Source: Protopterus annectens (Eukaryota; Chordata; Ceratodontiformes; Protopteridae). From it: a stretch of DNA of 64,000 nt. Shown piece by piece: positions 34,160-44,459 of the stretch. The notes under the pieces are model-generated. The model searched no databases and had not been told where the DNA came from. It saw only the letters and a program-made list of their open reading frames with translations. The DNA is taken from assembly GCF_019279795.1 (NCBI RefSeq), contig NC_056743.1, positions 1,787,373,839-1,787,437,838 of the forward strand, read 5' to 3'. Positions within the stretch are counted from its first letter, which is position 1. The number at the start of each line of letters is the position of its first letter. Both the position numbers and the translations under genes were made by a program.

Positions 34160-36910
34160 TTGAGGGTAATGCTACTCAATGGAGAAAATCGATACATGTG
34201 CAGTAACAGAAACCTGGTTTACGGCCCCAGAGAGCACCTCAGCACTACCAGGCTAAAACTCATACCATACATTTCGGCCACAGAACCCAAACCGAAATAC
34301 AAAAGGCGGGGGCGTATCCATATTCATCAAGGATACCCACACCTCCAGGTTAGTGGCACAGCATGATGCTTCAGAGATCATCCACGTGCAACTAATAATG
34401 GGCAAAATTGCAATTCAAATTGTAGCTTGCTACAGATCACCCATGTCCCAGGACCCCCATTCCGTGTTTCTGGAAACATTGAGAAACAAATGTCCTAGCA
34501 AACACCCTAATATTGGGTGATTTCAATTACAAAAACATTAACTGGGAAAACTACTCCAGTACTAACTCCCTTGCCCAACTTTTCCTAGAATTTATAAACT
34601 CAAACGCTCTGGTTCAACTGGTCAACACTCCCACCAGAGATGACAACATATTGGACCTGGTCATCACCAACATGGGTGACAGGTGTTCCACACCAGAGGT
34701 CAACCCCTCGCTGGTTAGATATGACCATAAACAAATCACTTTGGATATCCATATTCCGACCCCACCCCCGGACAAGAAAACCACAGTGAAAAACTTTTCA
34801 AAAGCAAACTTCAAGTTACTTAAGACCGAGGTGGAAAGTTTCAAAGCCCCCATGCTGAAGGATAACACTGTCCAAGCTGCAAAATCGTTTACTAATGCAC
34901 TCTACAGGCAGCTACAAGAATGCATGGATTGTGCCATCCCAAGCAAAACCAAGACTCACTCCTCCAAGAAAAGGAAATCAGTCTAGTGGGCTCCTGCCAT
35001 AAACAAGCTATACAACAGAAGGAGGAAACTAGTACAGAAAAAAAAAAAAAAAAAAAAACAAGAAGGGAAGACATCCCTGATCAATATCAGCAAGAAACTA
35101 CGATCCCTCATAAAATCATCCAAGGCAAGCTTTGAAAGAAAAATTGCCAAGGACTCAAAAGGTAACCACAAGGCATTCTTTAGCTACGTCAAGAATCTAA
35201 GTGGCAATGCTCGGAGTTAGTGCAGAATAGCACAAAATACACTGAACCAACAGATATCACCAACATCCTGGCAGACAAGTTCAGCGCAAGCTTCACACCC
35301 CCTCTCACCCCCAAAAGGGCCCATAACCATACCAGAAGAATGTAGAGTCCATGAAATCACAGACACTCAGGTTAAAACAGCCCACTCCAAAGCCAAAAAC
35401 ACAGCATCAATGGTACCGGACAGTGTCCCAGGCTGTGTCCTACACTAGCTCAAAGACGAACTAACCCCTCACCTAAACACACTGTTCAAACTCGGCCTCT
35501 CCACAGGCTACATACCCATAGAGTGATGCACAGCAACAGTTATTCTGCTCCACAAAGGTGGAGCCACAACAGACCCCGGGAACTATCGCCCTATAAGCCT
35601 GACTAGCTTGGTCTGCAAGGCTATGGAGCGCATCATCATGGAACTCATTAACAGAGACATTGGGAACCTCAAAACACTGGACCCTACCCAGTTTGGCATT
35701 GTTAAGGGCAGATCATGCCTCCTAAACCTGGTGGACTTCTTTGAGACAGTTACCAAGGTTATAAACGAGGGAAAGGTGGTACACACAGCCTACCTAGACC
35801 TCGCTTAGGCCTTTGACACCATTCCCCATTCTGGTATTCTAGACAAGCTCACCAGCCTGAACATAAACCCTTACGTCACAAGATGGGTTGCCAACTGGTT
35901 CATGGATAGAACCCACATAGTGAGAGTTGCGGGAACTAGGTCCGACTCTAAACCGGTTACAAGTGGCATTCCCCAGGGCTCAGTCCTACGACCCCTCCTG
36001 TCCGGCATATACTTCTCAGAGGTACAGGCAAGCACAGGAGGACTATGGCTGACCAAGTTTGCAGACTACTGCAAACTAGGGGCTATAATTGACTCTCAGG
36101 CTGACACAGACAGACATTCTTCAAAAGGGTCTCGCTGAGACAGATACCTGGTGTCAAAATCATGGCCTCAAGCTGAATGCCAAAAAGTGCATAGTCATCC
36201 CTTTTGGAAAAAAACAAAGTGCCCACAAACTACCACATAGGTGGTAGTCCCCTAAATACTGAAGACGTAATAAGGGATCTGGGGACCCAAGTAGATAGCA
36301 ATCTCACCTTTGATAATCACATTGCCAAAGTGGTTAGAAAATCCTTCTACGTGGCCCACCTAATCACAAAAGGGTTCTCATCCAGATCAAAAGAGGTCAC
36401 TGTGCCCCTCTACTCATCAGACCCATCATAGAGTACAACGCCTCATTTGGGATGTACCTTACAAGACACCTGCAACAGCTGGAAAGACCACAGAAGTACC
36501 TCACCAAGAGGATCACTGGCCTTAAACAGATGCCCTATGCAGCTCAACTGAAGAAACTCCAGTTGTACTCAGTTGCATACCGCCTACTCAGAGGTGATCT
36601 CTGCCTGACATACAAGGCCATGTCCAACCCAGAATTGATGGACATGCTCCACCTAAAGAAAACCTTATCCCCTCGAGCCACATGCTCTGGGGATCTAAAC
36701 CTCATTGCAACAATAAATAGGATGTGCTGGCGGGATAGATTCCTGTCCCAGAGACTTCCCATGCTTTGGAACAAGATCCCAATCTACATTAGGCAGAGCT
36801 CCTCGCTAACACTCTTCAAAAAAAACCTTGACGAGTGGATGGGAAACAAAGTTTACCTTGGGGATCACTGCAGTGGCTCTGCTGGACAGAGGCACAGGGA
36901 ACTAATCTAA
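34160..36910 (+). pseudogene. CR1 copy D ORF2: endonuclease and reverse transcriptase
   Basis: The endonuclease start is damaged (34160-34366), then MGDFNYKNINWE (34513) and RYDHKQITLDIHIP near 34720 give the catalytic DxN and DH-type blocks. RT pieces include KAMERIIMELINRDIGNLKTLDPTQFG (35620), AYLDLA with a TAG stop before the palm AFDTIPH, GIPQGSVL with the next residues changed (35970), KFADYCKLG (FADD changed to FADY) and the C-terminal MCWRDRFLSQRLPMLWNKIP (36725). No active chain is possible. Confidence 0.85.
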
Positions 36911-37415
36911 GGGGGCGGCGAAAGCCAACACATTCTGGCTAGGCTTATAAAATGCCTTCGGGCAGATAGCCTAGTACCAACCCTATGAACAATCAAAAGT
37001 CATAGGTTCATAGGTGTGTATTAGGCTAATGGCCTTGGAGCCTTTACAAACCTAGCCCATAGAAGTGCCCTGGCATTGTGCCACCCGACATTCGTTCCCA
37101 GTGCCTCTATCAAGTAGAGCCACTGGAGTGATCCTCTGGGTGAACTTTCTATTTCCTATCCACTCATCAAGATTTCTCTTGAAGAGGGCCAGTGAGGTGC
37201 TCTGCTTGACATGTATGGAAAGTCAATTCCAGAGCATGGGCAGTCTCTGGGTTATGAACCTGTCCCTCCAGCATGTTCTGTTGATTGTGGTAAAGAGATT
37301 GAGGTCTCTGCAGCATGTGGTGCAGAAGGATTGGGACTTCTTTAGATGTAGTATTTCTAACAGAGCTGGGTCAGACATGACTTTGTAAGTCAAGCAGAGA
37401 TTGCCTCTTAATAGA

Positions 37416-38654
37416 CTATATGAGACAAAGAATAGCTGGAGTTTTTTTGAGTCTGTCTTTGTAGGACATGTGTTTAAGGCCTAGGATCCTCTTCATGAGG
37501 TACTTTTGTGGCCTTTCCAGCTGTTGCATGTGTCTAGTGAGGTACATGCCAAATGGGGCATTATACTCAATGATTGGCCTAATGAGGGAAGAGTAGAGAG
37601 AAATGATGACCTCTTTCTTCCTGGATGCAAAACCCTTAGTAATGAGATGCGCCACATAAAAGGACTTTCTGACCACAGTGGCAATGTGGTGGTTGAAGGA
37701 GAGGTTGGTGTCAACCTGTGTCCCCAAATCTCTTATAACACCTTCAGTGTTCAGTGGGCTCCCATCAGTGTGGTACTTAGTGGGAACAAAATTTTTCCCA
37801 AAGGGGATGACGATGCATTTTTTGGCATTAAGCTTAAGGCTGTGGTTTTGACACCAGTCAGTGGTCTCAGTAAGACCTTTCTGTAGGAGGTCTACATCAC
37901 TCGAGGAATTAATAATGTCAACAGGAGAGGACCCAGGACCGATCCCTGTGGGACTCCACTTGTGACTGGTTGGCAGTCTGACTTGGATTCTGCTATCTTC
38001 ACACTGTGGGTTCTACCTGTGAACCAATTTGCAACCCACCTAGTGATATTAGGGTTGATGCCTAGTTTGGTGAGTTTATCAATAATTCCTGAGAGGAGAA
38101 TGGTACCAAAGGCCTTGGCCAGATCTAAGTAGGCTGTATGAACTGCCTTGCCCACATCCATAGCTCTGCTGACTGACTCAAAGAAGTCAACCAGGTTGAG
38201 CAGGCATGATCTACCTTTCACAAAACCAAACCAAGTGGGATCTAGAGTTTGGAGATTCCCTATTTCCTTGTTAATTAGGTCCATGATGATGCACTCCATA
38301 GCCTTACATATCAGGCTCGTCAGGCTAATAGGGCAATAATTCCCAGGGTCTGTAATCACTCCCAGCAATGCTCCATTCCGTAGGAACAAAGCCTGAGGTG
38401 AGGCTGTGATTGAACAGGGCACACAGATGAGGTGTCAGTTCACTTTGCAGTTCATGTAGAACACATCCAGGGATACTGTTGGGTCCCATGGAAGCTGTAT
38501 TCTTGGCCTTGGACAATGCAGCTTTAACCTGTGCTGCAGTCATGCTGGGTGCCTGGCATTCTTCCGGTATTGTGATTGGTCCTTTGGCGGGGGAGGGGTA
38601 AAGTTGGCACTGAATCTGTGGGCTAATATGTTGGCTCAGTATAGAAGGTGCCAT
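37416..38654 (-). pseudogene. CR1 copy E ORF2, reverse transcriptase part
   Basis: The reverse transcriptase is in three main open pieces. 38325-38654 has NTASMGPNSIPGCVLHELQ. 37892-38422 has NYCPISLTSL, YLDLAKAFGTI (the residue after AF changed from Asp to Gly) and TSGVPQGSVLGPLLL. 37416-37727 has VRKSFYVAHLITKGFASRKKE and the thumb. The stretch holding the FADD loop appears to be deleted between the second and third pieces near 37900. Inactive. Confidence 0.82.
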
Positions 38655-39200
38655 TGTCCAGTAACTTCAGCGCATACCTGGGTATTGCAGTGGAGATTCT
38701 CAATATAACTATAGAAGGCTTTGTGTTTTTTAGTGTCTAAAGCCAGCTATGAAGGCAGAATTGCAGCAGAGGTTTTGATGAGGGATCTTGAGGCTAATAA
38801 GGACGTTTTCCCAGTCCTGGGACTTCACCTTTTTCTGCAACAGTTTCTTCCTTCTGTTGTAGAGTTTATTAATGGCAGGGGATCACCAGATTGGCTTCCG
38901 TTTATTGGAGGAGAGCTTCTTGGTTCTGATGGGTATGGCTAGTTCCATGCATTTATGTATGTGTTCATACAGTGCATTGGTGTATGATTCGGCAGTCATG
39001 CATCTATTTTCCATTTACATGGGTGACGTGAAGTTAGCCACCTCTGTTTTTAGGAGCCCAAAGTCAGCTTTGGAGAAGTTTTTCATGGTGGTTACCTTTG
39101 CAGGGGGTGTGGGCGAGATGTGGATTTCCATGGTGATTAGTTTGTGGTTGAATCTAACCAGGGAGGAGTTGACTATTGGTGTAGAGCAACGGTTGCCCAT

Positions 39201-40196
39201 TGTGAAGATATGTGAAGGCTGCCAGCCTAGCTAGATAGGATTTTGTAGATAATTCTGTCAATTGTAAATATTAATGTAAGCCACATGCTTGTTCCCTTTG
39301 TTAAATGTTGAACTTCAAAAATGTAACCACATTGCACTCTGCTGGAGGAAAGCTGATAAGTCAAGCATTGTATAATTCTTTGATCTCAAACTCGGAGAGG
39401 AGATGTCTGGATAATGGAATTCTTGCTATTGTTCTGAGACCAGAGTTAATTGCTAGAATTTGCATGTATAATGTCATTTATTGCTGTAGCTTCTTAACCA
39501 GGTGAAAGATCAAAAGGGCTGTTACACTCTGGGTTTCTGTTAGCATGGGAACCAGACAGAAATGATGTAATCTGAAATGAGTCAGAAGTACTGTGTTATC
39601 AATTTAAGGACAGAGAGACTCGGAGGATTTTTTTTTTGTATTTGTCTTGAGAACATCCAACTCACCAGCACTCTGCCTGTGCTCTATATGTAAGTTTATT
39701 TTAGGAGAGTATTTTCTCTTGGATATAGCTAGGAAATAGGAAGATTAGACAAGTTGTTTTTTCTGCATCGATGTCAGAACTATTCTACTGTATTATTTTA
39801 AGCATTTTCCTGTGATCTCTGAACTCTTGACTAGCACTCTGTAGTAAGAAGTATTGTCTTGTGTTCTTATTATTTATTATTAAATATTTTTAAACCTTTC
39901 AATTGTGGCTGTTTTATGTAGAGATAATTTAAGCTCTAGGGTGCTGGAGGTTTTAACTTGACTATTAGGCTGAATTCTGGACCCTATAGCTGTGCCAGTG
40001 GGGAGTCTTATCGGAGACCTGGAGAGAAAGGGAGAAACCATCCCCAGACTGACTGTGATCTCTGCGTGCTCTTAAGGGAAATTGTACTTTACTGTTTGTG
40101 TGCATTTGTTATCTTTCCCTATGTGGATGCCCATCACTGGTGTTAGTGGTGAGGATTGAGGCTCCTTGACTGCTGGGCCAGTGGACGGGTGTCACA
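39201..40196 (+). mobile_element. Solo LTR (retrovirus-like or Gypsy-type), 996 bp
   Basis: The insertion begins TGTGA and ends TCACA, a 5-bp inverted terminal pair with TG...CA ends. It is flanked by a perfect 5-bp target duplication, CCCAT (39196-39200 and 40197-40201). It interrupts the CR1 endonuclease sequence, which reads on when the LTR and one CCCAT are removed. A poly(A)-signal-like ATTAAATA lies near 39880. No internal coding region remains, as expected after LTR-LTR recombination. Diverged relatives are at 9896-11850 and 44247-44415. A 5-bp duplication fits ERV1/Gypsy-type integrases. The plus orientation is chosen from the position of the poly(A)-like signal. Confidence 0.88.
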
Positions 40197-40246
40197 CCCA
40201 TGTTAGTAATAATCAGGTCAAGGATGTTGCTTCCTCTAGTGGTCAT

Positions 40247-40840
40247 CCAGCGGTCATAAACAGGCACTCCACAAACAAAACAGCTACTGCTAAAGCAATT
40301 CACCTTAAATACCCCTTCAAGAACAGTATCCCATCATTGAAGTATCCCAGCAAAAGTAAACAGGTCCACTTATGCATCTTACATTTTCTTTTAGATGCCA
40401 CAGAGAAATAGGTGTGGTCCAAATACTATAGCTTTGTTCTAAGTTTCAAACTAATAACAGAATCCAGGAAATTTGTGCATAAAATGCCCTTCTGCCTAAA
40501 CCTGAGTATGTGTTACTGTTACTTCACACTCAGAAACATAAACCTAGCTCAAAAACCTGTTAACAAAAAATGCATATTATATTGCTAGCTGAACCTAGAG
40601 CCCATCACTACCTACTATTTCAAAAAACAAAGATGCTACCTAACATAACATTGTGGCACTGCAACTTGCCACAATGTTATATAAAATAGTCAGTCTACAA
40701 CCACACTCACCTTTATGCACCGAAATATGAAGTAAATCATACAATACTGGAAAAAGACATAGGAGCTAGAGCAAAAAGTAAAAAAAAAAAAATGGGGAAA
40801 TAAGATAAATGGGATACATTAGGAGAACATTTTGGTTTAA
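40247..40840. other. Unassigned sequence with a perfect hairpin
   Basis: No gene recognised. A perfect inverted repeat with 13-bp arms (ATAACATTGTGGC) and a 10-nt loop lies at 40645-40680. Confidence 0.6.
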
Positions 40841-41574
40841 ATGACAGTAGTCGAGCAATGGAAAGAAACACTGGAGGAAGTAATTAAGAGGGCAGATAAA
40901 GTGCACATTAAATAAGCAAGTACTAGGAAAGCTGGCATATTTGGGAGGAGGATATGCGTTTCCAGGCAAGATGGAAAAGCAGGTACTGGATATTTGTTTT
41001 ACTTGGGGGAGACCAGATTAAATCCTGTCTGAAGTGGTATAATCGATAATAAAAAGGAGGTTTGAATTTGAAAGCTCCTATTGTTTTATTCAACATGTAT
41101 GCATTTCTTTTGGGCACTTATAAAAGTAAACAAAAAAGGAAAAAAAATATGATGGAGAGAAAAGAAAAAAGAAAAGGAAAGTTAAAGAAAAAAATATAAG
41201 GAAATGAATATACCAGTACAACAAAATAGAACCTGAAGAATATTTTACAATGAAGAATAGTCTAGAAGAATAATGAAGGGATGTCATTTAATACATCCAC
41301 GGAGAGGATTAAGTGCAGTGAGAAAAGCTATACTTGAAAGAAAAATATGTGAATTTTTTTTATAAGGCAGGTGTAATTTTTTTGTGGGGACTGTTACATG
41401 ACAAATAGGTCAAAAACAGTATGAAGTACAAGTTAATGGAAGAAAGAAGGTGTAAGGCATGCAATTAGGAGGGGAACAGAACAATTTTTCTAAAATGCAC
41501 AAAAGTAATTTGGGGGAGGGGGGTTTAAAAAAGTTCATAAAATTGGATTTGTAAAAATACCTAAACAAAAGTTA
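40841..41574 (+). mobile_element. Possible L1/Tx1-type LINE fragment
   Basis: A purine-rich segment. Around 40930-41110 the plus-strand frames read LAYLGGGYAFPGKMEKQVLDI, then KGGLNLKAP and NMYAFLLG, which resembles the GG(L/V)xLP block near the C-terminus of L1/Tx1 reverse transcriptases. The frames are broken and no other RT block is visible. The second DIRS element begins directly after it; weak evidence only. Confidence 0.3.
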
Positions 41575-41736
41575 ACTATGCATCTGTGCTTTCCATTTTC
41601 ATTCTTCAACTAATGGACTCTCAGATCCGGTTCGGCTGCATTTACTTAGACTCTTGGATCCAACTCTTGAGTGCCTCCCTTTACCCATAAACCTCCTGAT
41701 CCCTGTAATATCTGAGATCGAGTTTGCTAACCCAAA

Positions 41737-42019
41737 GGTTGTTGCTATCTTTCAGCTTATCCTGGTTAGGGGTCACCACAGCAGATCACCGGTCCGCTCA
41801 TGATTGGCAGTGGAGTCTTTTACAGTGTCGAGTTGCCAGCCCGATGCCCAACCTTCACAGAAGGCATGCACACACAAACCTACCTGCATGTATTTGAAGT
41901 TCAACCGACCACGGGGAGGACATGCAGACTCCGCACAGAAGGCACTCCAGCCGAGAATCGAACTGAAGAACCTCTTGCTGTGAAGCGACAATGCTAGCAG
42001 CTGCACCACCATGGCCTTC
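41737..42019 (-). mobile_element. tRNA-derived SINE (copy 2 of the family)
   Basis: Read on the minus strand: a tRNA-like head with GTTCGATTCTCGGC (B box), then CCTTCTGTGCGGAGTCTGCA, and a tail with CGGACCGGTGATCTGCTGTG...CTAACCAGGATAAGC. It is flanked by a perfect 14-bp target duplication TTTGCTAACCCAAA (41723-41736 and 42020-42033). It lies inside the left terminal region of DIRS copy 2, so it is younger than that insertion. Same family as 31109-31347 and 55650-55985. Confidence 0.9.
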
Positions 42020-42169
42020 TTTGCTAACCCAAAAGAGAGAGAGATAATTACAGGCCAATATAAATGGAAAGTCAATAAGAGAGAAAGGGGCTCAAACCCG
42101 AGGTTCTTTATTCACTATCAGGTCACTCACTCTCAGAGAAAAGGGGAAAGGAATGAGAGAAGCTGAGGA

Positions 42170-42285
42170 AGAATGAAAATGGACAACACAGAAGCACAAT
42201 TATTGTGAGTACACAACCTTTATATCCTACATTGTCATTTTCATTCAATCCTCAACAGATGAAAGAGAGTCCCCAACTATGTAGT
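42170..42285. other. DIRS copy 2 internal complementary region
   Basis: The first part (GAATGAAAATGGACAACACA...) is inverted relative to the outer left terminal repeat (41580-41612). The second part (ATTGTCATTTTCATTCAATC...) matches the inverted outer right repeat (about 47030-47050). It lies next to the recombinase stop, exactly as in DIRS copy 1. Confidence 0.75.
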
Positions 42286-42296
42286 TTGGGTGACCC

Positions 42297-43050
42297 TCAT
42301 GGAAAAATATTCCATAGTACTGCAGAACAAAGGCAGCCCTGTTTACTGGAAATCCAATCCAATTTGTAAAGAAAAACGGATGGTATAAACATTGGACCTA
42401 GTGGCTGCAGCACAAACGTAATCAATGGAAGCTCTGGACCAAAAGGCAGAAGCAGCAGCCATGGATCTAGTGTAATGACCCTTAGGAGGTCTGGGAAAGG
42501 AAATACCTCTGACTGCAGACAAATGATAGGAAATCTGTTAACCACTTTGTTAATGTAACTTTGACAACTGGTTTCCCAGTTTGTTGAAGGTAAAAGAACA
42601 GACAACTGATCTGTTTTTCTGAGGTCTTTTATTTTATGGAGATAAAAACGGAGTTGTCTGTGCGCATCTAAAAGATGAAGCATATATTCACACTTGTTGG
42701 ATAAGTTAGGGAAGAAAACACGTAAGTTGATGGCCTGGTTGATGTTTACCTCCGAGGGTACTTTGGGCAGGAAAAGATTAGTTTGCAAGGTAACCCTATA
42801 TTTACAGAAAATCAAATGAATTTGAAGAGAATGCTTAGAGTTCAGACACTAGGCTTGCTGAGGTAATAGACACTAGGAAAGGCCATATTCCAGGAAAGAA
42901 ACTTTAGGTATGATTTGGACTTTGCAGTAAAATTGTCAGATCCCAAGGTAGAGTAGAGTCTTTAACTGGAGGCCCAAGCAATAAAGTACCTTTAAGAAAA
43001 GCTTTACACAATTTAGATGAAGCCAGAGAAATTTTGGCCCCAGTATGATC
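42297..43050 (-). pseudogene. DIRS copy 2 tyrosine recombinase, nucleophile lost
   Basis: The 172-aa frame (42297-42815) has LDAHRQLRFYLHKIKDLRKTDQL, a DIRS recombinase segment. A shift to the next frame gives PKGHYTRSMAAASAFW (the HxxR box is intact) and AAATRSNVYTIRFSLQ. That last block aligns with the active-site block ATWSS...TFxxHYxL of other DIRS recombinases. In it the Tyr nucleophile is replaced (RFS instead of xHY). The upstream part up to about 43050 is broken. Confidence 0.65.
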
Positions 43051-43419
43051 ATTTGAAATGGCTGCTAACTAGACTCTGATGGCACAAAAACTAGCTCCCT
43101 CTTGAAAAACAGATGTAAGGAAATCCAAGACAGCAGGAATAGGAGCATTAAAGAGATCCAAATTTCTTTAGTGGGCTCAAAAGGAAAACTTTTTCCAATT
43201 ACTCTTGTAAATCAACCTGGTGGAGGCTTTTTGAAATGACAATAATATGTGGCAAACCGGGGAAGAAAGCCCAGGATGTACAACTACTAAAGGAATTGGA
43301 GAAACCATGCAGTTAATTTCAGGCCTGCAATGTCAAGATGCATCATCTTTGTGGGATGAGAGATAATCACATCTGGACTGGGGTCTAGTTTCTAAGGTGG
43401 ATATAGATTATGAGACCAA

Positions 43420-43760
43420 AGGAAGGGAAATCACACTTGACAAGGCCAAAAAAGGACAATGAGGACAACCTTGCTCTTCAACTGAAGTGCCTTCTGAAGA
43501 AATTTGGGGATTACAGGAATGGGGGGATAAGAGTAAAGGAGACCAAAGAGCCAAGCGTGGACTACAGCATCATTCAGTGACTCCCCAGGGCTGAGGGATC
43601 AGGGCAAAGAGCCTGCTGTATTTCTTGTTGTAGGGGTGAGGCAAACAGATCACAGAAAGGTTGACCCTATCAGCCGAAAATCTCCTGTAGAAGTCTTTTG
43701 AGACGAAAGTGACATTAAACTGTGTTTTTCGCTATTACTGGTGGTTTCCTTCACTGTTCG
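43420..43760 (-). pseudogene. DIRS copy 2 segment downstream of RNase H
   Basis: In the minus strand the sequence FCDLFASP, then pieces ending PPFL...NFFRRHF, match the region after RNase H in DIRS polyproteins (VDLFAS...GLLYAFPP...IPKFLRR pattern). Stops are frequent. The RNase H and RT that should precede it are not found, which points to an internal deletion. Confidence 0.5.
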
Positions 43761-44210
43761 GTCAGACTGGTGGTTTGTTTTTTATTAGTTTTTGCTGCTG
43801 CTTCATCCTTGGGACTGTTGTTTTTCCACCCTTTACTAAACACTGAGCCAGAATCTCACACATGGGTTACCATACAGAGCTTTCCTAAGATGTGCTATAG
43901 CATGCGGAAGCCATAAAACCATTTTAATACTTCCACCCATCAAGGGTAACAATTAGTTCACTGCTAAGGACAATACAGAAGGTTTCCTAGTACAGGCTTT
44001 TTCTCTCTGGCTGCATTGAGACCCGTGAGGCAATCTTTATGGCCTAAATTAAGTAATTTAATTTCAGGATATTTTCTAAAAGTTAGTTGGGTCTGTGATT
44101 AACCTCTTCTCTTCCAGTACCCTCTGTTACAGTATAAATTTCAACAGTTATAACATAGTCTGATATATAGGTGTATTTCTTTTTTCTGTCTAGCAGGACC
44201 CACTGTTGGT

Positions 44211-44213
<3 letters not shown>

Positions 44214-44246
<33 letters not shown>
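44214..44246. repeat. Poly(T) tract, 33 bp
   Basis: A pure T run at the edge of the LTR fragment. On the minus strand it is an A expansion that follows GTGTT. Confidence 0.97.
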
Positions 44247-44250
<4 letters not shown>

Positions 44251-44415
44251 CAAGCAGATTTACAAATATATTTTCATCACAAGTATCTGCACAAATCAGT
44301 CTGATATACAAATGACATATAATTCTTTACAAAACTCCACCTAACAATGCTGGCATACGACACATCCACTGCCCTACTTCTCCTGGCATAGCTGGCAATA
44401 CTTCATATCGTCACA
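44247..44415 (-). mobile_element. LTR fragment related to the solo LTR and copy 1
   Basis: The minus strand, starting TGTGACGATATGAAGTATTG at 44415, matches 9896-10070 closely: GCCAGCTATGCCAGGAGAAG, TAGGGCAGTG, TTTTGTAAAGAATTATATGTCA. Similarity to the start of 39201-40196 is weaker. Beyond the A-run the match is lost, so the end is uncertain. It lies inside DIRS copy 2. Confidence 0.7.
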
Positions 44416-44459
44416 AGCACATCCAGGCATATCTCCTAATGGCTATGTCTGAACCCCAC

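Larger units (their letters stand above)
33156..37015 (+). mobile_element. CR1 LINE with both ORFs (copy D)
   Basis: This copy runs from the ORF1 start (33156) through ORF2 to the 3' tail near 36940-37015 (GGCTAGGCTTATAAAATGCC...TAGCCTAGTACCAACCCTATGAAC). It is the most complete CR1 in the window by length, with the finger and esterase of ORF1 and the endonuclease and RT of ORF2, but all are damaged by stops and indels. An A-run of about 20 bp (35039-35058) interrupts ORF2. Its 3' end lies tail to tail with copy E. Confidence 0.9.
37005..40246 (-). mobile_element. CR1 LINE, 5'-truncated, split by a solo LTR (copy E)
   Basis: The 3' tail is at 37005-37070 (plus strand CATAGGTTCATAGGTGTGTA...TTAGGCTAATGGCC). 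ORF2 RT lies on the minus strand through 37100-38660, and endonuclease remnants reach 39200, where a 996-bp LTR is inserted. After the LTR, 40197-40246 resumes the same endonuclease (RGSNILDLIITNMG). Homology stops near 40246. The RT at 37892-38422 retains LTSLICKAMECIIMDLINKEIG and DPTWFGFVKGRSCLL. Confidence 0.88.
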
